Shown here in pieces: positions 11,561-22,809 of a stretch of 64,000 bases of DNA. The DNA is from Primulina eburnea (lineage: Eukaryota > Streptophyta > Magnoliopsida > Lamiales > Gesneriaceae). Where the stretch lies: NCBI RefSeq assembly GCF_022965805.1, contig NC_133114.1:9196261-9260260 (forward strand), written 5' to 3'. Position numbers and translations under genes: made by a program. The notes under the pieces were generated by a model. It was not told the origin of the DNA. It did not search any database and was given only the letters and a program-made list of their open reading frames with translations. How positions within the stretch are numbered: position 1 is the first letter of the stretch; the number at the start of each line of letters is the position of its first letter.

Positions 11561-12929
11561 TTTGGACTCCAACATTTTTAGAAAATTTTAATACTATTTA
11601 ATCATATTATTGAGCCTTAAAAACATTTATCGAAAAATATTTTCATCTTGGTTGTCCCCGGTCTCCTTTTCCCGATATAATATCGAATATTCAGAAAAAA
11701 TCTTAATTTCATGAACTCATGTCAAATCATGCAATTAAACATTTAATCATATAAAACATATCAATTAAGCATTTAAAATTTATTGAATAAAATAAATAAG
11801 CTATTTAAATTTCATGCATGTGGTTTTATGTGGGACTGATTTTCGGACGTTATACATATTTTTATGACATACATCTTGAGCCCTATCATTTTTTTGACTA
11901 GTTACTATTATTCATTTTTATTCAGTACTGGTTTTTGTATAACTAGAGATCAAGGTGTGGCTGATAGGCTTATATTGATACAACCGTTGTTAAGATTGAT
12001 CAATATCGTTGTTAATCTAGCCCTCGGGTTGAGCGCTTGTGATATACAATTCTGGTTGTTTATGCCATTCGTGTTATATATCGTTATAGCTGTATATAGG
12101 CCGAGTTTGGGGTGTTGATTAGCACATCATGGCATACCTCGCATACTTGGCAGGACGGTTTAGCTGTATGACGATGTAGCTCCCTTGTGTGTTGCTCGAG
12201 TATTATAATCGTATCGTTTGTTTGGCTCTATTTACCCTGCTGATACTGAGCCATGTTCATGCATTCCACATTTCATCTACATTTATATTGATGCATGATT
12301 TATGTTATTTTTATGTTTGTTGAACTGTTTCATATCAGAATCCTAATCTCAGTTGTCTACTGGGAGGACTGATGTGGTTGCTTTTGGGCACCATGGTAGA
12401 TCTCCCAAGTGGTTTTGCAGCACCGGGAGGAGGTTTCGCTAGCGGAGCTCGTGATTGAGATGGGATTGCTTGGTTATGTCCATTGGAGTCTTCCAAATAT
12501 TCTTTATGGTTGTCTTGGAGTTTGTGTCAGTTCTATGTCGTATTTTATTCGACGGAGAAATTCCATGATTATCTGTATGTGTGTTTGAATTGTTACTATT
12601 TAGTCTGGATCCATTTTAGTATGTTTTAAAGCCTTGCAGGCTTAGTTGAACTGATGCTTGAGAATTTTTGACATATGCTTGGTCGACACTTGCATGCGAT
12701 TGTTTATGAGTATCGCAGTATCAGTCTTGAGTCATTTTAATATTTTATGATACTTGAGTTTTTCGGGATGTCATAATTATGGGGAGGTCAATCCGAAATT
12801 TTTTAGGCCTTGATGTCCATTCTAAAATATTTAAAACATTTTTCTGGTGTAGATTTAAATAAATCATTATTGTTTGATCATTAATTGTCAATAGAGTAAA
12901 TGAGCCTCACATCATCCCTAATCCACCTC
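11561..12929. other. Unassigned LTR-like non-coding DNA
   Basis: No coding frame is recognised. The composition (AT-rich left, T- and G-rich between 12100 and 12900, with homopolymers) resembles degraded retrotransposon LTR, possibly plus-oriented, but I found no second copy in this window and no clean TG...CA boundaries. Confidence 0.35.
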
Positions 12930-14757
12930 CAATATGAGATGGTTTGGGGCGGAGGAGAACACGTTTGTTCCGACCGCTTCTGAACCGCAGGGACACCGAC
13001 AGCACACACCATACTTCAATTACAAATAGTATCCGTAACCAAATATGCCCAATCCATTATAACCGACGATTTTTTTCCCCGTGAATCATGTGAGATCTTG
13101 CAGATTTCATGTCATACCGCCCAACAAAGAATTTCAAAATGCCAGATCTGAGATGGTTTGGGGACGGAAGAGACCACGTTTTGTCTGCCACATGCTGAAT
13201 TGCAGGACCCATAGCATACATCATACTGTAATTATGAATATTATCCATAACCGCATAATGCCACCCAATCCATTGTAACCGATGGTTTTTTCACGGTGAA
13301 TCATGTGAGATCTTGTAGATTTCACACCATACGGCCCAACAAAGAAATGCAAAACATTCAAACTCTTCTTGATTAAAGATTTTCATAATAAATAAAACAC
13401 ATTCAAAGAACGAAGCTTGACGATGGTTTTAAACAAGATCAAAAAGTCATATTCTTCCAAACCAAACAAATAGCCTGACAAAATAATATAAAGTGGCTTG
13501 TAGAAAAATGATAAAATTTGCAAAAGAGGGATGTACCTTCTTCTGTTTAGGTATGATGCTTTGATAAATTTATTTTAGTAGAGAGGAAATCTCGTGAATA
13601 ACGCCATTAAAAAACGAATTTTTTCCCCGTGAATCATGTGAGATCTTGCATATTTAATGCCATATTATCCAATCAAAGAATTTCAAAACGCCATATCTGA
13701 GATGGTTTGGGGGTGGTTCAATACGCCATATCTGAGATGGTTTGGGGGTGGAAGAGACCATGTTTTGTCTGCCACCTGCTGAACTGCAGGGCCCCATCTA
13801 CAACACACACCATACTGTAATTAAGAATATTATCTATAACCGCATAAGGTCACCCAATCCACTGTAACCAACAGTTTTTTTTCACTGTGAATCATGTGAG
13901 ATCTTGTAGATTTCACATCATATCATCCAACGATGAAATTCAAAGCATTCAAACTCCTCTTGATTAAAGATTTTCAAATTAAATAAAACACATTCAAAGA
14001 ACAAAGATTGACGATGCAGTTTTAAACAAGACAAAAAAGTGTATTCTTCCAAACCAGACGGACAAACTGGCAAAATAATATACAATGTCTTGTAAAAGAA
14101 TGATAAAATTTACAAATAGGGATGTACCTTCTTTTGAGATATGATGCTTCAATAAATTTACTAGAATAGAGAGGAAATCTTGTGAAGCACACCATAAAAA
14201 ATACGAATTTTTTCCCTGTGAATCATGTGAGATCTTGCGTATTTCATGCCATACATCCCAACAAATAATTGCAAAATGCCAGGCCTGAGATGGTTTGGGG
14301 TAGTGGAGATCACGTTTTGTCTGCCACTTGCTGAACTGCAGGGCAACCAACAGCACACACCATAATGTAATTATGAATATGATCCATAACTGCATAAGCC
14401 CACCCAATGCCCTGTAACCGAAGGTTTTTTTCACTGTGAATCATGTGAGATCTTGCAGATTTCATGCCATACCGCCCAAAAAAGAAAAGTAAAATATTCA
14501 AACTCTTCTTGATTAAAGATTTTCAAAATAAACAAAACACATTCAAATAACAAAGCTTGACGATGTGGTTGTAAACAAGACCAAAAAATAGTGTTCTTCC
14601 TAACCAATCGAACGACCTGACAAACTAATATATACTGGCTTGTAGAAGAAAGCTAAAATTTGCAAAAGAGGCATGTACCTTTTGTCGATAAATATTGCTT
14701 CGATAAATTTACTGGAGTAGAGAGGAAATCTCGTAAAGCACTCCATAAAAAATGCGA
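12930..14757. repeat. Tandem repeat, about 550-bp unit, three copies plus a partial
   Basis: Units start at about 13081, 13629 and 14217 with the block GTGAATCATGTGAGATCTTG; the piece 12930-13080 matches the middle of a unit. Each unit has two related halves, both beginning GAATCATGTGAGATC, so that block recurs at 13083, 13298, 13631, 13889, 14219 and 14439. The second half holds a conserved block beginning TTGATTAAAG (13371, 13966 and 14506). The middle unit is longer (588 bp) because it has an extra short duplication around the GATGGTTTGGG motif (13701 and 13735). No coding function is seen. Confidence 0.85.
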
Positions 14758-15079
14758 ATTTATGTCGGATGTGTAGCTTCCAAATTATATTTCACCCACA
14801 AATGATTAGGATGTAAGTATTGAGAAGGAGGAGGCAAAGTGTTTCTTTTTCTTTAATAGCCACCATTGACAGTATATTTCTCATCCTTAATTCATATCCA
14901 AATCTGATATCGTCACACCTAATATGTTTAATGGAATATCAAGAATTTTTTCAGCTTCGTGAGGTAGAAAATTGTCTCACTGCTATCTCATTCCAACTCC
15001 CCGAACTTGAAATAAAAGATCCCACTTTGGTATCCGTATCCATAATTTGATTCCCATGGCTCGGAAACTCGAATATGAG
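14758..15079. other. Short spacer without recognised feature
   Basis: AT-rich, no gene. It lies between the 550-bp repeat and a reversed LTR fragment and could be the distal part of that LTR, but similarity to the element E LTR is not evident here. Confidence 0.3.
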
Positions 15080-16110
15080 AATGATAACATGAATACTCCA
15101 TTCAATGTTTCTGGACAACCCACAAATGGCGAGCATAAAAAACAACCATCATCGTAATACATAATAGTTATATTAACCATATAACATATAACTGAAATGA
15201 TAACATGAATACTTCATTCATTGTTTCTGGACAACCAAATCATCAATGATATCAACATCACTCACATACTACTGCAACAAACAACATCAAAGATACATCG
15301 CACCCATACTCCGACGACAATAATATCGTTAATACGTCGCTCTCCTACTACTGCGACAAACATTAATGATATGTCGCACCCAATTCCCGGGGATTTTTCA
15401 TCGTTCAATATAATATTATTCATCAATATTAAACAATAACAACATATGTTCGTATGTCAACATTTACCTGATAATCGAGTATATATAAAATATAGTTTTT
15501 TTAAACTCAAGGCTCGTGATGTATCTATATAATTTAACAATAATTATCAAATTATTTTCATCGTATCAACATAATCATAACATCCCCATATACAACATCA
15601 AATATTCCAACAACAAGAAATTCAAAAAATATATAACTCGTTTATAAAATTTTATCGTTCAACAATAATATTTCGGTGTATTTAGTTCACGATATTAGCA
15701 TTAAATATACTCAAAAAAATTAACCTCAAATAATAGACTATATCAAAACATTTTCTAAAGTATGCAAATTTCATATCAAAAGATAATCTATACTTTGTAA
15801 ACTCTGAATATATAATCAAAATTAATAGCAGCGGAAAAAAAAAAACTCATCAGTATCAATTAAATGATTAAAGTTTCTATTTATAATAAATTAAGAATAA
15901 TTCCAAACAAATACAATTATCCATTTTTCGTTAAAATCTTACATTATTCATCAATATTCAATTTCAGTACGATTTAATAATTTATCGATTTTATTCCAAA
16001 AATTGATGAATTTCAAACATCGCAAAAAATATAAAATTTAGACCTCAAATCGAATAGCTAGTGTCCACGGTTATAGAACTGAAGTCGGTTCATCGATTGG
16101 ATAAACCAAT
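15080..16110 (-). repeat. Diverged fragment of an element E-type LTR, reversed
   Basis: Its reverse complement follows the element E LTR (about 61400-62560) in order: the block near 16075 matches the one near 61420, the block near 15470 matches 62060, and the block near 15310-15390 is a degraded version of E's 59-bp tandem repeat. A roughly 40-bp piece ending CTGGACAACC is duplicated at 15081 and 15196. Ends are approximate. Confidence 0.72.
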
Positions 16111-16559
16111 AAATCGCAAGATCAAAAATAAAATAAAAAAGTGTGTCTCTTTCTTTCTCTCAGAGACTGTCTATGCACGTCAATCTCCGCGTGGAATTGC
16201 AACTTACTTTAGATTTTTTTTAAAATATTATAATTATAATGTATAATATTTAGCATTTTCAACACCGATATATCCATCCAGACCAATAAAACAATCAAAT
16301 TTATCAGAACTCAAAAGACAAACTTCTATATATATGAGTTTTCACGTCATCTCCAACTTTCAAATCATTTAGCCTTCAAATGACCAACATATTGCATACT
16401 TCTTTATTTTAACATCGTTAATCATTTAATAATCTCATATTATTAAATCAACAAATTATTATATTTATTTCATGCATTGCAACTTTGTCCATTTCCTACT
16501 ATCCAACATAAGCATTTCTTAATGAGCTCTCGACTCCACATCAATGAATGTCAGATATT
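16111..16559. other. AT-rich spacer
   Basis: No gene, repeat or motif recognised in this stretch. Confidence 0.3.
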
Positions 16560-17665
16560 TATGGATTGTCCCCCAAACCCATCTTCATGATATCAACAAA
16601 CTTAAATTAGCTTGCCTTGAGCAGTCCCGCAATTAATGACTTGGGAGACTGAATAATCCGCCACACTTGTTTAGCGAGCTAGGCTTCGTTGAAAGCAAAA
16701 AATCGACTGCTAGCCCACTTCTGCCAATGCATACCACGCATACCATTCTTATGTTGCCACCAAAATTTTGCACATATTTGTTTCATCTCTTGACATAGGA
16801 ACTATAATTTTAAAACAAGATATTGCTTAAGAAGTAATCGCTTGTAAGATTGATTTTATCAAGATAGCTCTTCCTCCTATAGAAAAAAACTTAGTGGACC
16901 AACTCTTGATTCTTTGTTCCATTCTCTTATGTAAAAATTCAAATTGTAATTTTTTTGCGCCTCGGAAACCCCAAATAGATTTCATGCCCCCTTCACAGCC
17001 AAAATCGAAAGAACATCCGCAATTTTTTGCCGATGTGTAAAGTTAAGTGCTCAGCTAAAAGTCAGTGCTAATTTGTTAAAATTCACCACCAGTCCCGACG
17101 CTTTTTCATAAATCTAAATGAAACAACGAACATAAACATTATCATCTCTAGTAATCTCTGAAAAAAAATCAAATAACACACCTCATAATCAAATTAACAC
17201 ATTGATCTGTAAAACCTAATTTGAGCATCACTGGTTGAAGGAAACTCCATTTGACCCGATCATATGTTTTGCTCATGCCCAGTTTGAGATATGCATATCC
17301 TGATTTGGCATTTTTATTATTCCAAATCCCATACATACACTCAAACCCTACTACAACATTATCAAAAATTAACCTGCCTGGGATAAATGCACTTTTTAAA
17401 GAATCAATTATCTGATCAAGAATTGATCTGTTAGTGATTGCTCGTGACACAAATTTATAGCAAGTATCACAAAGACTGATTGGTGTAAAGTCCTTCAAAC
17501 ACACCGGCTATTTAACCTTCGGAATAAGTGTATCATTCCAATTCGATAAAGCTGCCAGAGCATTGAGAATTCAAAAGTTGACTTCGTTAAATCCGGACTA
17601 ATTAGCGGCCATAACTTCTGATAGAAAAGAGCAGTAAACCCGTCCGGCCCTGGAGGTTTAGATGG
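16560..17665 (-). pseudogene. LINE-1 (L1) reverse transcriptase fragment
   Basis: Minus-strand translations give, in order, PPGPDGF (17665-17640), SAFIPGRLI and YDRVKWSFL with LGF and MRCV (17504-17169), and after a gap LVVNFNK and the WSTKFFSIGGRA block (17100-16850). These are the conserved landmarks of plant L1 ORF2 RT and its downstream part. The catalytic YADD region should sit between MRCV and the NFNK block and is absent, so a deletion lies near 17165. Frameshifts and stops occur throughout. Confidence 0.82.
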
Positions 17666-18659
17666 TTATCTCATACGAGGATGATAATTAATAGATGATA
17701 TAGACTCGTGGGGTCAAGTGGTTAAGTGAACCAACTCCTTGTTCGTAACTTATACGAGAATCTAAATATAAGTTTAAATAGTTTTGAAGATTTAACTAGA
17801 ATTTGACTTATTTATTTAGTTTTATCATAATGAAGGTGAGGATTTTGCTTTTAACGTGAGATTGAGCACATGTACCTCCTACATTAGGATATCTTTATGT
17901 AACAACACTACCAGCAATACTGACGAATATAACTTATTTATGTATAAAATGTTAAAAAAATTATTTTCTATTTCGAGCTTACATATTTAAATTACAATAA
18001 TATTATGTATACTGTTTAATTCAATTGAGTCAAATAATTGATTTATAAAATCGACCCAATACTTATATAATATATGGAATTTAGTGTGTAGAAACCAACA
18101 AACTGAAGTATCCTTCCTTTCTTATTCAAGAGGAGATTAAATAACATAAATTAAAAGTGCGAAACTTGATTCATCATGTGAAGAGTCGAGGAGATTTGGT
18201 TGTGGATGACTTCATGAGCTATCATGTATTCCGATATATTTTTACAACAATTATTTCTGATAATTTGACATGAATGTTTAAAAACACTGTAATGTTTAAC
18301 CAACGATATCAGTCAATCAGAGCCACGTACAGTTCAGGTTAGATTATTGAAAATTTGTATTGCATAATTAGGAAATTATTTAAATACAATGAAAAAATGG
18401 AATATGCACTCATTCATGTGCATTTCATTCTCAATAATGCCGTGTTAGAAACTTTTTACTGTTCAATGAATTGCATTATTGAATCTGCACTGCATCCTTC
18501 CATCCTTCCTTTCCATATTGTTTCAGCCGTATATGGAATTGTACAATCCTAAAAAACAAAATAAATTCCACTTCTTTTTTCGAGTGCGGGTTTAAAGCCA
18601 CTGGTGTGAGGAGCAGACGACCAACATCTGGCAGCATAAGGTGGTTCGTACTGTTGGTT
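17666..18659. other. AT-rich DNA without recognised gene
   Basis: About 1 kb with no convincing reading frame, no tandem repeat and no clear LTR. It could contain the diverged left end of element F's 3' LTR (after about 18590). Confidence 0.35.
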
Positions 18660-19166
18660 CTAATCTCCTAAAACAACTATAACGCCAAAATGAAGAAAAC
18701 TATTGGAATTTGATAAATAAACCCCTGACATTGTTTATATTTTCAATAAACCGTAGGAATTTACAAGACATAAAATTATAACAAATAGAGTTGATGAAAT
18801 CTAAAATGAGAAGACGTAAATTGCTAGAAATATGCTGGAAAGTTTGAAAAACTATTACTTGAATATTGGAATTTTAGTAGAGAGCTTTTGCAGATTTGTC
18901 TGTAGAGTTGAGTTCTTTTCAGTGTTTGCCGATGTCTTTTTCTTCTCAGCGATATGCCGTTTCTATCCACTCCCCCATGAGCCCATGATCTTTCCCACTA
19001 TTTTCTCACGATCTCCATCTATCCTCCCACGTTCTTCTCTCTTTTGGCGCTCTGTGACCAGTTTTGAATCGATAAAAACCAATCCGCCACACTTAACGGT
19101 CCTATATAATTTAATTGGGCTTGTGATTAATGTGGGCTTCATAATTAATTATTTTTATCCCAAACA
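18660..19166 (-). repeat. 3' LTR of element F (partial on its left side)
   Basis: It matches the other F LTR (38550-38808, then 59844-60073) in order and ends in the same CCCAAACA, giving TGTTTGG as the LTR start on the minus strand. Here it is uninterrupted: the site where element D inserted in the sister LTR is seen empty, with a single TTTTT at 18937-18941. The left third is diverged or truncated. Confidence 0.8.
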
Positions 19167-19542
19167 ATTGCCGCCCGCAAGCATTGGCCCGTTAGGCCAA
19201 AATGCTTGGACGTAAGACAATTTTATTTCTTTTATTTGGAACGGCCCGTGAGAATTTATCATGGGGTGGGCTGGTAAGATTGGGCCAAGCCCAATTACTT
19301 GTTGGATTTTTCACTACCAATTTCCCTATCAGATTCAAATCCATAGCCTTCGGCCCTTTTTCTTCTTCTCCTTCGGCGCTCCCGTTCTTCACTCCCTTCT
19401 GCCATCGCTTCGTCCGATTGCTCTCCTTTGCTAGCGTCGAAGACCGACGTACCTTGCCCTTCCCTTATTCGCATTCTTGTGCTCTGCAATTCCCTCCGCT
19501 CATTTTCCGCCACCATCGCTGGTGCTGCCTGAAGAATCAACA

Positions 19543-20008
19543 ATGGTTCAAGGTTCTCTTCCGGTGCGCTCATCTGAATCAAGCATAGTGGATCCCCTTT
19601 CTGTCCAAGTTGCCGCTGCTACCCCGCCGCCCGTGGCGTTTGCCGGTTTCCGTCGCGTCTGGGTCTTCAACAGGTGGGACTTCGAGTTCTAGTCAGCCTC
19701 TATTGGCAAGGGTGACTTCTCTCCTTAGCTCGGGTCAGCGACTAGCGATGACCATGGTGATTTCAGACGCTTCCCTGGAGGCCGCTGGTCCTTCCACTCA
19801 ATCTGCTCCAACGACAATCTCACCAGGGATCACATCGGCCTCTACGGAGATGTTGGCGCAATTGATTTCAACCTCTACTGCCATGGGTATTCCCTCATTT
19901 CCTTTCTTGAATTTTTACTCCGTATTTCTTGTCTCCTTGTTTATTTGCAAATTTGGTTGCCATGCTATTCGTATCTATGCGCAAATTTCAGTAGCAAAAA
20001 TTACCTGA
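19543..20008 (+). other. Possible antisense ORF or captured exon inside element F
   Basis: On the plus strand a CT-rich, 5'-UTR-like stretch (19340-19540) leads to an ATG at 19543. Two overlapping frames (to 19692, and 19610-20008) encode Ser/Thr/Ala-rich protein without a known domain. A GT donor-like site follows ACTGCCATGG near 19885 and the sequence then turns T-rich, as in an intron. Antisense extra ORFs near the 3' LTR are known from Tat-lineage elements. I do not recognise the product; it could also be chance. Confidence 0.3.
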
Positions 20009-20612
20009 TAATTACTTATTGCCTTGGTTGGAGTTGCATTTCATTCTTCCCATCTTGAGATGTGCGAAGTCGTGAGGTATGCGAGGATTGAGTGTGAATT
20101 CTTGATGGTCTTGTCTTGCCTTGACTCTTCTCTGAGAATTTTAAGATAAACAATTGTGCTTATTTGTACGGTCCATTTGATTTGTCCTTCTTTACTCCTT
20201 TATGTGGTACCTTTGGGGGAGTTACGAATTTGGGGGCTTCTTGTCCATACACTAGCCTTTTCTTGTGGGTGTGCTGGGGTTACCATTGCTTGGCTATATT
20301 GTGTGCATCATATGTGTGCAGTGGTTTTTAATCCAGGTCCATCTATTGGCTCACATTTACCTCTGGTGTCATTTCCACAGACGGTGAAAAGAATAGGTAT
20401 GTAGCCTTTTGTTGTATATGTGGTTCGCTTTCACAGGTAATACCGGATTGAGAATTGGCCATGGGTTGGCCTCAATTCTCCAGTGCATTTGACACTTAAG
20501 CTTTGGTATCATTTGAGGCTTCTTGAAACACAGGTACCTCTCAAAATTCTTATATGACCTTATGCGCTCTTAAATGCTGCATCCACTCAAGAAGTTTCCC
20601 TCGTCCCTAACA

Positions 20613-20832
20613 TTATGCATTGCACTTCAGTCGACCCATTTTCAGCATACACATATATGCATTTGCACTTCAGTCAGACCCCTTTCCTGCATACACGTAT
20701 ATGCATTTGCACTTCAGTCGGACCCCTTTCCTGCATACACCTATATGCATTTTCACTTCTGTCGGACCCCTTTCCCGCATACACGTATATGCATTTGTAC
20801 TTCAGTCGGACCCCTTTCCCGCATACACGTTT
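20613..20832. repeat. 44-bp tandem repeat, five copies
   Basis: Copies of the block containing CACTTCAGTCGGACCCCTTT and GCATACACGTATATGCA recur at about 20622, 20665, 20709, 20753 and 20797. The period is 44 bp (the first step 43) with few mismatches. It creates open plus-strand frames that are not genes. Confidence 0.9.
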
Positions 20833-21105
20833 ACTCACCGTTCTTGCATGTGGTGACTCCGTTTTTGATTTGTTGACTGTTGGTTTGGTGTTGTGGTTGT
20901 TGGGTGATGGATGTGGAATGAAGGTGGGTTTGTATGTGATGTCGTGGATTGGATGTTGGGAAGGAGTTTCTATTCTTTTTTAATCCATTTAACCCAACTT
21001 ATTTCAATAGCTTCAATCAAAACCATATGTTGGCTTAAAACTCCCCGCTCGCTATTATTTCCTCCCTTGATCTCTTATCGAAGCAAAATGAATTCAATAT
21101 GATAA

Positions 21106-21720
21106 AAGTGGCCTCCTGGCCAACTTGAATTGATCGTCTTTATTTTTGAATCATAACAAATATTTACATTAGTGGCCCTAAGGCCTACTTCAAACAAAAT
21201 CCCACAACATGAAGCTAAAAGCATACAAAAATGGCTGGTTAGCCTATTTTTCTTCCAAAGTCAACTTCTGGGTCTTATTGTGGCTCGCATAACGCCCTTG
21301 TCCTTTTCTGTTCTTCATTATTACTCGCTGTTCTGTTTGGTGAGCCCAACTCCCCGCTCGATATGTTTCTTTCTTGCCCTATTCTAAGTGGCCTAATGGC
21401 CTACTTCACGGGCCTGTCACTGCACATGCAAGCAACCCATTTATACAGTGGATGTGTAGCCTACCTTATCAATGATTTCTCGTAATATAAAAATAAAAAA
21501 AAAATCAAACAAATGTATGTACAAGTGGCCATAAGGCCGACTCCCCCACAGACTTAATTTCCTTTCAAGTAGTCCGAAAGCTATTGTGGACTCGACTTAT
21601 CACCGTTCAAACAAAAGTTGGTCCCTGAAAGTGGCTATAGAGTCCACTTTGTTCTCCATATTTCACAATATGCAAGTAGTAAAAACAAAGGTATGTCAAA
21701 GTGGCCCAAAGGCCAACTCC
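21106..21720. repeat. Dispersed GTGGCC-N4-GGCC motif, about eight copies
   Basis: Copies start near 21108, 21172, 21231, 21388, 21439, 21524, 21627 and 21698. The best ones read AGTGGCC, four variable bases, GGCC, then a purine-poor ACT. Half of each motif is the inverse of the other half (GGCC/GGCC). Intervals are irregular (about 50-155 bp), so this is not a simple tandem array. Function unknown. Confidence 0.6.
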
Positions 21721-21760
21721 CTGCTGAATAAAAGTTCATCTCTAACTGATACTCACTCTC

Positions 21761-22809
21761 TCACAAGCTGATCAAATCTTGCTTAATTTCTTCTTCAATC
21801 AATGCGCTCACATATACCAGCTTAGGATCATCAAGCTCCCTTAAGTTGATCTCTTCTATCGGGTTTTGTACCTCATGTTGGCCATCCTCCATTTGAGATG
21901 GCGCCATCAATAATTCATCAACCTGGAGTTCATCATCTTCGTATTCCTTTTCTTGGATGACCTTTGTTCCATAAGTGTCCCATGGTTCCTCCCCTTCTAA
22001 TTTGTTCAGTACCAGCTGCACACGTGCCTTCATATAGAGGTTGCAGCCACCTCTTTTCCTTTCTGGTTCAAATCAATCATCAACCTTCTCAATTAGCGGT
22101 TGAATTATTGACAGAAGCGGCACGATAACAGTAAGCTTGAGGATTCTTTTCAACAAAGAGCTTGGAGTTGGTGTCTGCATGTACAATGGACTTTCTCTCT
22201 TGCTATTGCTACCGATTTTGATGGGCCCAAAATCCCCATTGTAATACTTGGCCTCCACTGCACTTGCATTTGTTTGAAACGGCTGTCCATCTGCTTTTAC
22301 AACCTCCACATTGTCCCCTTTCCAAAATAACAACAGTTGGTGCATTGAAGATGAGATGCACTGGCTTGCATGGATCCAATCTCTGCCTAACAACGCTTGG
22401 AAGTTGGCGGAGGATTTCACCACAAAAAATGCACATAAAGACGACATGCTCCCTACAGTAACATCAGCGGGGAATACCCCAATGGTCTTGGTGGTTTCCC
22501 TGTGAATGCAGCAATCAGAACTTCCGAAAGAATCAAGTCTTCTTCGGTTTTGCCCAGACTTTTTAACATCCTTACTGGAAGAACATTCACAGCTGAGCCA
22601 TTGTCAATCAAGACCCTAGATACTGGTTTCCCATTGACATGGGCCTTGATGTACAATGACCTTATGTGCTTGGTCATAGCCAGTGTAGGTTTCTCAAGTA
22701 TCACCTGTTGAGGCTTATTTGGGTGGCCCTCCTGGATAATCACTCTTGAACTCCCTTCAGGGAGTTTATTTGCATACTCTTTCTTTTGCATTGATTCCTG
22801 GGGCATCAA
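21761..22809 (-). pseudogene. pro: Aspartic protease region of element F
   Basis: Three frames in order. 22809-22453 contains IKAHVNGKPVS and the active-site box LIDNGSAVNVLP (DNGS, as in Ogre/Tat proteases). 22447-22073 contains FFVVKSSANFQALLGRDWIH. 22033-21761 is an acidic tail rich in Glu and Asp that ends in a stop where the RT domain would be expected. Small frameshifts separate the parts. The enzyme would mature gag; RT never follows. Confidence 0.75.

Larger units (their letters stand above)
19167..21760 (-). other. 3' non-coding region of element F
   Basis: Between protease and 3' LTR, where RT to integrase would normally lie. It carries a 44-bp tandem repeat, a scattered GTGGCC-N4-GGCC motif and, on the opposite strand, a CT-rich stretch with an ORF. 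Hypervariable repeat-bearing regions before the 3' LTR are known in Ogre/Tat elements. No pol motif is found. Confidence 0.6.

Noticed and set aside
11864..12118. 84-aa plus-strand ORF
   Set aside because: Hydrophobic AT-rich translation with no motif, inside LTR-like DNA.
13994..14434. 146-aa minus-strand ORF
   Set aside because: It lies across the 550-bp tandem repeat; no homology and not conserved between units.
20574..20983. Three overlapping plus-strand ORFs with repeated His/Phe/Pro-rich motifs
   Set aside because: They are by-products of the 44-bp tandem repeat; 44 is not a multiple of 3, so all frames stay open.
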